Shown piece by piece: positions 1 to 6,981 of a stretch of 40,160 bases of DNA. The DNA is from Paludibacteraceae bacterium. Lineage in GTDB: Bacteria > Bacteroidota > Bacteroidia > Bacteroidales > Paludibacteraceae. The stretch is taken from contig JAKSKR010000026.1 in the NCBI GenBank assembly GCA_024401645.1, positions 1 to 40,160 of the forward strand. The letters are read 5' to 3'. The notes below the pieces were generated by a model. It ran no database searches, had not been told where the DNA came from, and saw only the letters and a program-made list of their open reading frames with translations. The first letter of the stretch is position 1. Each line of letters opens with the position of its first letter. The translations under genes and the position numbers were made by a program.

Positions 1-99
1 AAATATTTTCAATTATTTTTTCTTATCGCTGATTATCAGGCGGGTTGTTTTTCGGCTTTCGTAAAGATGTCGCGCCTTCAGCGCTTGCCTGTCGGGTGG

Positions 100-490
100 C
101 GGGACGCAGCCCCGCCGGTGTGAATTGCGGTGGGACAGAGCCCACACCGCGACAATAGTCATGCTTGTGGGGAGCATACGCCGTGATTTATCGGGGAATT
201 GCGGTGGTGCCAGAACCCTGATTCAATCACCAACACTGTAGCCGCGGGGCTCTGTCCCGCTGCAATCATCTCTGCGGGGCTCTGTCCCGCATATTAGTGT
301 GATGGGACAGAGCCCCATCTTTATATTGCGGTGGGACAGAGCCCACACCGCGACATTACTCATGCTCCTGCGGGGTACACGCCATAATCTTTATCATGTT
401 ATATGACATTGGACGACTCGGGGTTATACCCCGCTTATTTGCGCGATGGGACAGAGCCCCATCTTTTATATTGTGGTGGGACGGAGCCCC
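100..490. repeat. Cluster of GGGACAGAGCCC-type hairpin repeats
   Basis: At least eight copies of a 12-bp core, GGGACAGAGCCC or its complement GGGCTCTGTCCC, occur here. They lie at about 101-113 (variant), 132-143, 247-258 (inverted), 277-288 (inverted), 304-315, 333-344, 448-459 and 478-489 (variant). Each core is flanked by complementary bases (GCGGTGGG with CCCACACCGC, or GATGGG with CCCATC), so each can fold into its own hairpin. Larger direct repeats enclose them: the sequence after the core (GCGACAATAGTCATGCT and variants) recurs near 150, 350 and 495. The stretch is richer in G+C than the AT-rich DNA that follows. It resembles REP-like intergenic palindromes; no gene is seen in it. Confidence 0.75.
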
Positions 491-635
491 ACCGCGACAA
501 TAGCCATGCTCGTGCGCGACGCAAGCTTAACTCGGCCAACACTGCGACATGCCTACAATATAATATACACATAATATATAATTAGGAGTGCCACCGCACA
601 GATGCGCCACCCAACCATGCACACCATAAACAACG

Positions 636-663
636 GAGGGGAATGCCGACTGGCATTCCCCTC
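636..663. terminator. Strong perfect hairpin, possible terminator
   Basis: A perfect 12-bp stem (GAGGGGAATGCC at 636-647 pairing with 652-663) closes a 4-nt loop. No long T tract follows on either strand, so calling it a Rho-independent terminator is uncertain. A minus-strand -7 box at 791-798 could feed a short transcript that ends here. Confidence 0.45.
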
Positions 664-1122
664 ACATGCTAAACAAAAAGACAGGTTCGTGAAAAATAGA
701 AACAATAATTAGAAACTCATAATGTGTATTCTCTTTGATGTGTGTTACTGATACTTTTTTTTGATGTGTTGTTGTATTTTTCTGATGAGACAAAGATAGC
801 TGAAGGAACTTTTTCTTGGAAAAACTGCAAGGTTGCAAGCAAAAAAATCAAAATTTCTCTCACCGAGAAATATGCAATAAATATACACTTTCAAATTAAT
901 ATCGATTTTTAAAATTCTATCAAATTGAAATATCAAAAAGCAATCATATCGTAAAATAATAATCCAAAAAGGGTAAAAATAGGCATAATTCACATTTATA
1001 GTTATCAAAATAGCATTTTTAAGAGCTAATTGATATTTATGCAATATGCAATTATGCAGTTTTCTGCAAGTGCAAATTCAGTATATTCGCGCATATTTCT
1101 TGCAAGAAAATTGCAAAACCTA
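664..1122. other. AT-rich intergenic stretch without a convincing gene
   Basis: About 460 bp of AT-rich sequence. The only long reading frames are low-complexity, Phe/Ile/Tyr-rich minus-strand frames with no recognisable domain, so I treat them as chance. A minus-strand TAnnTTTG-type box (CAAAGATA on the plus strand at 791-798) is the only signal I see, and it lacks a good -33 partner. Confidence 0.5.
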
Positions 1123-1152
1123 TTGCATTTTCAAAAATAGTTTCTAACTTTG
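1123..1152 (+). promoter_or_regulatory. Bacteroidetes-type promoter of the 24-codon ORF unit
   Basis: TTGC at 1123-1126 and TAACTTTG at 1145-1152 match the Bacteroidetes -33/-7 pattern with 18 bp between them. The next plus-strand features are a leader hairpin, a 24-codon ORF and a terminator, so the promoter belongs to that short unit. Confidence 0.6.
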
Positions 1153-1164
1153 CATTGTCAACGA

Positions 1165-1202
1165 ACGAGAGACGGGGCAACCCGATAACAACTCTCGGGA
1201 GG
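1165..1202 (+). promoter_or_regulatory. Leader hairpin before the 24-codon ORF
   Basis: The early transcript contains CGAGAG near 1166 and CTCTCG near 1192, able to pair around an inner GGGCAACCC mini-stem. It could be a structured 5' leader or part of a small RNA. I do not recognise it as a known riboswitch class. Confidence 0.4.
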
Positions 1203-1238
1203 CGACACTGATGTTTAACAATTAAAATTTTTACGCTT

Positions 1239-1313
1239 ATGGTACTCTTCGGTATTCTTGCTTCATTATTTGTTCTCAACATCGTTCTCAACGTTAAAAT
1301 CTCTAACAAGTAA
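1239..1313 (+). CDS. 24-residue hydrophobic peptide, candidate small membrane protein
   Basis: ATG at 1239 opens a 24-codon frame ending in TAA at 1311-1313. It starts MVLFGILASLFVLNIVLNVK and ends ISNK, a single hydrophobic helix with a basic, polar C-terminus, as expected of a one-pass membrane miniprotein. The frame has its own promoter (1123-1152), a leader hairpin and a T-tailed terminator (1341-1378), so a dedicated transcript is likely. Two even shorter frames flank it: a 4-codon ATG frame at 1211 and another after 1325. I recognise no family. Alternatives are a type I toxin-like peptide, a regulatory leader peptide, or chance coding in a small RNA. Translation is not shown by the sequence. 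Confidence 0.5.
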   Translation: MVLFGILASLFVLNIVLNVKISNK

Positions 1314-1340
1314 AAGTAGAACATCATGGAACAGATTTAG

Positions 1341-1378
1341 AAACGGACACTTCAGGTTTGAATGATGTCCGTTTTTTT
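1341..1378 (+). terminator. Rho-independent terminator of the 24-codon unit
   Basis: AAACGGACA at 1341-1349 pairs with TGTCCGTTT near 1366-1374 and is followed by a run of T. It closes the plus-strand unit just before the convergent hemW gene. Confidence 0.8.
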
Positions 1379-1452
1379 TATTGCCTTAACGACCACAAAA
1401 AAAGAGCAACATGCCAAGGCACATTGCTCTATATAATAAAAACAACTGATGT

Positions 1453-2580
1453 TCACACTCGCATAAGATCGACAAAGACCGCGTCGGAAACAAAGATGCC
1501 GTCTTTCGTCAACTTCAAAGTTCTGCCATCGTCAACCAATTCCAGATGTCCAGCCCTTAAAGACGTAGCGGCAGACTTTAAGCAGAAATCATAGAACTGT
1601 GGGAAATCGGACTTCAAACGTTGCAAATCTAGTCCCTTGGAAGTTCGGAGAGAAGTCAGCACCCTATCGTTATAAGCCTCCGCCGGGGTCAGTGTTTCAA
1701 CCTCCGCATTGAGTTCCCCCACAGCAATACCCTTCAGATATGCTTTCGTATCGGCCACATTCCATTGGCGCGACTCCCCATTAAAAGAATGTGCAGACGG
1801 ACCCAATCCTAAATAAGGCGTTCCGTCCCAATAAGATGAATTGTGTTTTGCCGCAAGACCTGGTAACGAGAAATTAGATATTTCGTAATGTTCAAACCCA
1901 TGTTCTTCCAACGTTTGGCATAACATCTGATAAAAAAGCAGAGACAACTCTTCCGACACTGGCGTCACCTTGCCTTGTTCCATTTGCCTATAGAGCAAAG
2001 TTCCTTCTTCGTAAGTCAAGCTATAAGCAGATATGTGCTGAACACCTAACGATGTTGCCACTTGCAAGTTGTGCATCCACCCTTCTTCCGTTTGGTTTGG
2101 CAGCCCATATATTAAATCGATGCTGATATTATCAATACCTGCATTACGTAGATTGTCGACCGCAAGTAATGCCTGTTGCGAAGTATGGCGACGGTTAATA
2201 GCCTTAAGGTCGGCATCGTTAAAACTCTGCACCCCCATGCTGACACGGTTGACAGGAAGTTCCGACAAGGCAAGGGCATATTCGGGCGTCACATCGTCGG
2301 GATTACATTCAACGGTCACCTCATCTAAATTCAGTTCAAAGAGTTCGGTAGCCTTGTCGAACAACCGTTTCATTTCGGCAACGGGCAAAACAGACGGAGT
2401 GCCACCACCAAGGTAAATGGTACGTATGGCTTCTCCTTTAAGGTAACTGCGACGGAGTTCCATCTCTTGGCACAAGCCATTGACAAGGGCATGCGCTATC
2501 GACCTGTCGGTACTAGAATAGAAATCGCAATAGGCACACCGCGATTCGCACAAAGGAATATGGATATAGAGTCCTGCCAT
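1453..2580 (-). CDS. hemW: Radical SAM heme chaperone HemW (oxygen-independent coproporphyrinogen oxidase-like)
   Basis: 375 residues, the usual HemW length. The N-terminus carries the radical SAM motif CxxxCxxC (C11, C15, C18) for a [4Fe-4S] cluster. A GGGTPS SAM-binding loop lies near residue 58 and an HNSSYW motif (HNxxYW, diagnostic for HemW) in the second half. HemW proteins bind heme and pass it to acceptor proteins; they were long annotated as HemN. It is the last gene of a minus-strand operon: the DUF1294 gene ends 4 bp upstream, after a lipoprotein gene. The start follows from the family N-terminus (MAGLYIHIPLCESRC). HemN activity is unlikely because of the HNxxYW signature. Confidence 0.94.
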   Translation of the reverse strand: MAGLYIHIPLCESRCAYCDFYSSTDRSIAHALVNGLCQEMELRRSYLKGEAIRTIYLGGGTPSVLPVAEMKRLFDKATELFELNLDEVTVECNPDDVTPEYALALSELPVNRVSMGVQSFNDADLKAINRRHTSQQALLAVDNLRNAGIDNISIDLIYGLPNQTEEGWMHNLQVATSLGVQHISAYSLTYEEGTLLYRQMEQGKVTPVSEELSLLFYQMLCQTLEEHGFEHYEISNFSLPGLAAKHNSSYWDGTPYLGLGPSAHSFNGESRQWNVADTKAYLKGIAVGELNAEVETLTPAEAYNDRVLTSLRTSKGLDLQRLKSDFPQFYDFCLKSAATSLRAGHLELVDDGRTLKLTKDGIFVSDAVFVDLMRV

Positions 2581-2584
2581 TGGA

Positions 2585-2854
2585 TTAACTTAAGTGTTTC
2601 CAACCCCAATAGCCTAAACCAACAACCCATGCAAACAGAATGAGATAGGTTTTGATGTAGTAAGAAGACTTGGCATTCTTATGGCGGATGTTATACATTA
2701 AGATGAGAATAACGAACACACCACCCAACCCTTCGAGCATGTGCAACGAAGATTCGGGAATGCGCCACTTGGCATGCTTTGCCTTATACTTGTCTAAACA
2801 AAAGACAACGGCAGACACCAATGAAATAAAAGCCAAATAATATAAAAAAAGCAT
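2585..2854 (-). CDS. DUF1294 family small membrane protein
   Basis: 89 residues with three or four hydrophobic segments and the family core: DKYKAKHAKWRIPE near residues 21-34, then a GGVFVILILMYNIRHKN-like stretch. Function is unknown in the family; it is an inner-membrane protein. It sits between a lipoprotein gene (9 bp upstream) and hemW (4 bp downstream), so it is co-transcribed with them and perhaps translationally coupled. The last hydrophobic helix is near residues 68-86. Confidence 0.85.
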   Translation of the reverse strand: MLFLYYLAFISLVSAVVFCLDKYKAKHAKWRIPESSLHMLEGLGGVFVILILMYNIRHKNAKSSYYIKTYLILFAWVVGLGYWGWKHLS

Positions 2855-2863
2855 CTCGGGAGG

Positions 2864-3481
2864 TTATTTGTACCTACGCTGAATTTCCTTATAGAAATCG
2901 AGGTCGTCGTGTTCAATATAAATATCCACTTCGGCATCGTCGACATTACGACGAATGATGCCCATGTATGAAGACAATTCGCCTTCGGTATCGAGCATAT
3001 CAATCACCTCGCTACGTTGCAAGTATAGAATAAGTCCGTTTTCGCTATTCCAGTTACGCTTAACATATACTTTAGGTGCATAAAAACCCAAGAACGTGGA
3101 ATCGGCGAAAGAAATAATGTATCCTGCCGTATCGCTGTTCATGGTATAGGTTGTGTGGTAATAGTATGGTGGAATATCGTCGGGACGGTGGCGGACATAA
3201 TAGACAATAGAGTCGTTCACGAAATATAAAGACACGTCGGTTGCATCTTCCTCTATCTTGTCGGCAATCATCTTTTTGAAGTTATAGGTATTGTTGAGGA
3301 CCTTTCCGAATGTAGATAATTCCCACGACAAACTGCTCCCCGACATACCCCAACCACCACGCAACATGGCACGGTCGACTGGCGTAGTATCGATAGAAGG
3401 CACATCGTCATCTTTCCTGCACGAAGTCAAAGCCAACAATGCAGAGAAAGCCAACAACATTATAAATCGTGATACTCTCAT
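2864..3481 (-). CDS. Hypothetical lipoprotein
   Basis: From the ATG at 3481 the protein is 205 residues and begins MRVSRFIMLLAFSALLALTS followed by Cys, a lipoprotein signal peptide with an acceptable lipobox. A longer form from 3502 is possible on paper, but that codon overlaps the -7 promoter box at 3500-3507, so 3481 is preferred. The mature part is Asp/Tyr-rich with alternating hydrophobic residues that suggest a beta-rich, lipocalin-like fold; I recognise no family. It is the first gene of the operon with the DUF1294 and hemW genes. Location is inferred to be the outer membrane or periplasm. Confidence 0.78.
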   Translation of the reverse strand: MRVSRFIMLLAFSALLALTSCRKDDDVPSIDTTPVDRAMLRGGWGMSGSSLSWELSTFGKVLNNTYNFKKMIADKIEEDATDVSLYFVNDSIVYYVRHRPDDIPPYYYHTTYTMNSDTAGYIISFADSTFLGFYAPKVYVKRNWNSENGLILYLQRSEVIDMLDTEGELSSYMGIIRRNVDDAEVDIYIEHDDLDFYKEIQRRYK

Positions 3482-3499
3482 ATTATTTCGTGTTTTTAG

Positions 3500-3530
3500 C
3501 AAAAATAGTCAAATAAACACGATATGCAAA
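3500..3530 (-). promoter_or_regulatory. Promoter of the lipoprotein-DUF1294-hemW operon
   Basis: On the minus strand, TTTG (plus-strand CAAA at 3527-3530) and TATTTTTG (3507-3500) are 19 bp apart. The predicted transcription start near 3494 lies between the two candidate ATGs and selects the 3481 start. Confidence 0.6.
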
Positions 3531-3811
3531 AGGATTAGGTTAAGAAGCTGTTTAAAAACTGGGAATTATATACCAATCGGTAGCAGAATAATAAATGTGA
3601 TAGTTTGTTAACAGAATTGCAAATCGGTGAAGCGTAGCGAGCCAAAACGGCCTTTTAGGACATAGTTACCACTTGGAAAGGCCTGGAAAACAGCCATCAA
3701 AGATGTCATAGAAAACTGCCTAACGCAGAAAACGAAAACATCAGAAAACTTTAACTACCATTTGGTATATAAACACCTAAAATTTCACAGAAGAATTCTT
3801 TTGGGAATGGT
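3531..3811. other. Intergenic stretch with scattered short repeats
   Basis: No gene is supported here. It holds a partial inverted copy (3569-3583) and a fuller copy (3753-3777) of a short repeat that recurs at 33114-33138. This could be debris of a small mobile or REP-type element. No transposase remnant is recognisable. Confidence 0.45.
3753..3777. repeat. Short dispersed repeat, copy 1
   Basis: Twenty-five bases beginning AACTACCATTTGGTATATAA match 33114-33138 at 23 positions. A 15-bp near-complement lies at 3569-3583, so this copy may be one arm of a degenerate element of about 210 bp. Confidence 0.55.
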
Positions 3812-5419
3812 TTAATACCCCTTTATCTCGTAGCTAGGGTCAATCATTTCCTTATAGCTATCCATGCTTTTTTTCGGCACGAAGAAGCGGGCGCTGCCCA
3901 TTTCGCTTTCCTCGAAAGTAGGCGCCTCGGCAGAATGGAAATAGACATTCACCAGGCTATCTTGTTCAAAATACTTGTAGAAACAGTCGACGCCAATAAA
4001 TTCAACGGCTGCCGGTATGTCTATTCGCTTCAGGAAAAGACATTCTGAAAATGCTTCTTTCTCAATTTCACGAAGGCTTTTAGGCAAGACCACCTTCTTT
4101 AGATTACACCCCCAAAAGGCGCGAGCCCCAATAGTCTCCACCCCTTCTGGCACAATATAAGTATCGCCACCCTTGCCCTGCGGATAGACAATGATGCGTT
4201 TCTTGTCCTTACTGAACAACACGCCATTAATACTGCAGAAAAGCGGACTATTCTTATCGACCGTAACTTTTTCAAGGTTGTTTGTAAACTCGGGGCGTAC
4301 ATTCCAAACATTTCCGTTCAGTTCAACAAGTGTAGCTGGCAGTTCAACCTCGGTCAAGCTTTGGCAATTGGTAAACGCATTGTCTTGAATAACACGCAAT
4401 CCCTTATTGAAAACAATCTTTATCAAATCACGGTTATCGTCGAAAGCAAGGCTGTCTACCTTTACAACAGAACCAGGGCACTTGAACGTTCCGCCCTTGC
4501 AAGATGGGAACATGATGAGCTCGGTTTTCTTCTTGTTGTAAAGAACACCATCTTGACTTGAATAAACCGGATTGTCTTTATCGACCGTTACAATAGGGTT
4601 GCCAATAGCCTTACGGATGTTCTGCGTTAAGAATTTTGAAATGAAAACCTTCTTGGCAAACGGAAGGGCACGATTACCCAACCTAGACAGTTTAGAATCG
4701 GCAGGAATTTGAATGTCTTGTGCCACCGTGGCAACCGACTTGTAGTAGTTATAATCGTCGATGCAGTCTTCGTAACACAAGTCGAACGCATTGTTGCCAA
4801 TTTCGAGAACCGATGCCGGCAGTGCAAACGACTTCAAGTTAGAGCAGTTGGCAAAGGCCACTTCGTCAATAAACTCGAGTGTATTTGGCAATGAGATGGA
4901 CGACAACGTAGAATTGGCGAACGCTGACATTCCAATGATAGTGGTACCGTCGGGAACCTGATAAGAAGAATCAGTTCGGCCATTAGGATACATAACCAAC
5001 TTTTGCATGTCAGACGAGAACAGCACACCATCTACACTCTTGTAGTAGGCATTACCGTCTTCAACCACAAACGAGTCGATGTGTCCCGAGGTCACCTCGT
5101 CGTATGGGCTGATGTCGCCCGAAGGTTCGAAATCCTTACTTAAGGTGATGATATAATGCACCTTGTATTCTTTGCCGTCGACTTCCTTCTCGATTTCGAG
5201 ATTTTCAATGCGCCCCTCATTAAAGGTCTTCGGCATAAGAATGACACTATCGTTCTTAAAACTATAGGTAGGCACAGATGGCACGACTACAGTGTCGGGA
5301 GCAACCTCAACGGCCACCGGAGTCGCATTTGTTTGCGGTTCAGGAGAAGAACAGCAACAAAGCATAGAAACAACCACAAGGGCAGATACTATTGCAATTT
5401 TCATCTGTTTATAATTCAA
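3812..5419 (-). CDS. BspA-like leucine-rich-repeat (LRR_5) lipoprotein
   Basis: 535 residues. The N-terminus is a lipoprotein signal peptide with a Cys run at 21-23 (hydrophobic core, then MLCCCSS); an alternative start at Met6 gives an equally good signal. The body has LRR_5-type repeats with the pattern ...IGxxAFxxCxxLxxIxLPxxLxxI, seen three times as pairs (near residues 155-205, 320-365 and 430-490). They alternate with a second module that reads xxSxDGVLFSxDKxxLxxYPxG. BspA-like proteins of oral and gut Bacteroidales bind host matrix proteins or other bacteria; that role is inferred here. A single-gene unit with a possible promoter at 5467-5474. Confidence 0.9.
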   Translation of the reverse strand: MNYKQMKIAIVSALVVVSMLCCCSSPEPQTNATPVAVEVAPDTVVVPSVPTYSFKNDSVILMPKTFNEGRIENLEIEKEVDGKEYKVHYIITLSKDFEPSGDISPYDEVTSGHIDSFVVEDGNAYYKSVDGVLFSSDMQKLVMYPNGRTDSSYQVPDGTTIIGMSAFANSTLSSISLPNTLEFIDEVAFANCSNLKSFALPASVLEIGNNAFDLCYEDCIDDYNYYKSVATVAQDIQIPADSKLSRLGNRALPFAKKVFISKFLTQNIRKAIGNPIVTVDKDNPVYSSQDGVLYNKKKTELIMFPSCKGGTFKCPGSVVKVDSLAFDDNRDLIKIVFNKGLRVIQDNAFTNCQSLTEVELPATLVELNGNVWNVRPEFTNNLEKVTVDKNSPLFCSINGVLFSKDKKRIIVYPQGKGGDTYIVPEGVETIGARAFWGCNLKKVVLPKSLREIEKEAFSECLFLKRIDIPAAVEFIGVDCFYKYFEQDSLVNVYFHSAEAPTFEESEMGSARFFVPKKSMDSYKEMIDPSYEIKGY

Positions 5420-5466
5420 TATAGGCTTAAAACCAAATTGTTGTCTGTGGACTACCCACTTAAATA

Positions 5467-5474
5467 CAAAATTA
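5467..5474 (-). promoter_or_regulatory. Putative -7 box of the BspA-like gene
   Basis: The minus strand reads TAATTTTG here, matching TAnnTTTG, about 50 bp before the start codon. No clear -33 element is visible at the expected distance; a GTTAAC-type palindrome lies there instead. Confidence 0.4.
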
Positions 5475-5587
5475 ATAAAATTCAGTTAACGTTAAGCCTA
5501 AAATTGGGTTATGTTCTAAAAATTAAGGCGGCGTTCTGCTCCTTTTCTTTTTGTAGTAGAGAAATAAGTGAGTGTGATCGCTTACTA

Positions 5588-5626
5588 GAAAAAGCGCCCC
5601 GAAAGTCGGTTGACCTTCGGGGCGCT
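5588..5626 (-). terminator. Terminator of the porin gene
   Basis: A 12-bp perfect stem (AAGCGCCCCGAA at 5592-5603 with 5615-5626), followed on the minus strand by TTTTTC, lies 30 bp after the porin stop codon. Confidence 0.85.
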
Positions 5627-5656
5627 TATGTTTAGGACTAGCCTAGTTGTTTTCTA

Positions 5657-6823
5657 TTAGAATGAGAACTGAAGACGAGCCTGAATTGCATTCTGTGTGC
5701 TTTCAGCATCGCCATCACCCATTTCAACCTTCGATACGGTATAGTTCAAACGTGCATTGAGGTTCTTGTTGAAGAAGTAGTTCAAACCAAGAGTGAAGTC
5801 GGTAACGCTCTGTTCAGGAACAACACTTTCGATAGTTTCGTTATCGACAGTAGTTGTAGACTTCTGTTCGTCGAACTTCAAACGGTCGATACGTGCCAAA
5901 ACCTCGAGGTTTTTAGGAGATGCGTTTGCTGCCAAACCAGTCTTCTTGTTATAGTTCTGCTTGTCACCAATCAACAAGAAAGAAGCCTGTGCATAACCAC
6001 CATTCATCTTGATGTTTTCAAGACCATCGACCATGTTTGAGAACGCAGTCAAATAGTGAGTTTCGAAGTAGAAACGCTTGATGATGTAGATGAGTTCGGC
6101 TTCGCCACGGTTGATGTTGATAGTTGAAGCGACAGGAGATGCATATTTTAGAATGCTGCGAGAATTGAAAGTTTCAGGCTGATTAATGCCGTAAGTGTAG
6201 TCGTTAGCAACATCGGTATACATACCTGCAACACCAATGTGAAGGACACTGCTGTCGCCACAAATAGGACGACCAATCAACTTGGCTGCAACCGAGTAAC
6301 CCTGGTTAATGCCGTTAGCACCACCAAGAACATCGGTATTAGCATCGCTGTAAATACCTGCAGTTGCCTTGAAAGGATTTGTAGTATAGTCGTAGCTGAT
6401 ACCAATCTTACGAGAAGGACAGATTGCATAGTCGGCCTGTGCATCTTCAATGAACTTGTAACCCAAGCCCAAGATTTTTGCACCGAATGGCTGGAAGTGG
6501 TTACCACCAGTCAAGCTCATCTTGTCGTTAATCTTGAAACCGATCCACAAGTCGCGGAAAGAGATTGCCTTGTTTGCGTAGCAGATTTCTGCCTTTGCAC
6601 TCCACTTTTCGTCGAAGTTAGCAACAACACCCAAACGGGTATCGTTCATCTTGAAACCATAGTCATGACCATCGCTGTGGGTGATGTAACGTCCGTAGTC
6701 TAAATTAGTACGACCGATAAGACGAAGGCTCAAATCGCCAGAGTTAGTCTTAACAACCACCTGTGCCATTGCACTAGTAGCAGCAAAAGCGAATGCTGCC
6801 AAGCTTAGTAATGTTTTTTTCAT
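5657..6823 (-). CDS. OprO/OprP-type (phosphate-selective family) outer-membrane porin
   Basis: 388 residues. A clean type I signal peptide ends in ATSAMAQ near residue 21. The rest is a chain of alternating amphipathic beta strands (GRTNLDYGRY, RLGVVANFDEKWSAKAEI, QARLQFSF) ending in a C-terminal Phe, the usual signal for the BAM complex. Spacing and early strand sequence fit the porin O and P family. Such porins move small anions or other solutes across the outer membrane; the substrate cannot be told from sequence. It stands alone between its own promoter (6870-6904) and a strong terminator (5588-5626), which suggests high independent expression. Confidence 0.85.
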   Translation of the reverse strand: MKKTLLSLAAFAFAATSAMAQVVVKTNSGDLSLRLIGRTNLDYGRYITHSDGHDYGFKMNDTRLGVVANFDEKWSAKAEICYANKAISFRDLWIGFKINDKMSLTGGNHFQPFGAKILGLGYKFIEDAQADYAICPSRKIGISYDYTTNPFKATAGIYSDANTDVLGGANGINQGYSVAAKLIGRPICGDSSVLHIGVAGMYTDVANDYTYGINQPETFNSRSILKYASPVASTININRGEAELIYIIKRFYFETHYLTAFSNMVDGLENIKMNGGYAQASFLLIGDKQNYNKKTGLAANASPKNLEVLARIDRLKFDEQKSTTTVDNETIESVVPEQSVTDFTLGLNYFFNKNLNARLNYTVSKVEMGDGDAESTQNAIQARLQFSF

Positions 6824-6869
6824 TTTGTATGTTTTACAAAAAAATTAACTGTTTGTTCGAAATCGGGTG

Positions 6870-6904
6870 CAAAGATAGTCATTTCTTAAAGGAAAAAGAA
6901 CAAA
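6870..6904 (-). promoter_or_regulatory. Promoter of the porin gene
   Basis: The minus strand carries CTTTG near 6905-6901 and TATCTTTG at 6877-6870, 23 bp apart. Transcription would start near 6864 with a 5' UTR of about 40 nt. Confidence 0.65.
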
Positions 6905-6935
6905 GCACCCTTTCATAATACAAATAATAAAATTA

Positions 6936-6969
6936 GGGGACGCATCAAATTGAATTAAGATACGTCCCC
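6936..6969 (-). terminator. Terminator of lgt
   Basis: GGGGACGCATC and GATACGTCCCC pair with one mismatch around an AT-rich loop. On the minus strand the stem is followed by TAATTTTATT. It lies 12 bp past the lgt stop. Confidence 0.6.
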
Positions 6970-6981
6970 CCTTCTATTTCG

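Noticed and set aside
403..585. 60-codon plus-strand frame in the hairpin cluster
   Set aside because: It is made largely of the palindromic repeats (repeated GTEPH), not of protein-like sequence.
745..1327. Two minus-strand reading frames of 91-99 codons
   Set aside because: Low-complexity, AT-driven composition, no domain, and the second runs across the promoter, leader and 24-codon ORF on the other strand.
3546..3559. AAGCTGTTTAAAAA shared with about 22936-22949
   Set aside because: Short AT-rich match with no flanking similarity; likely chance.
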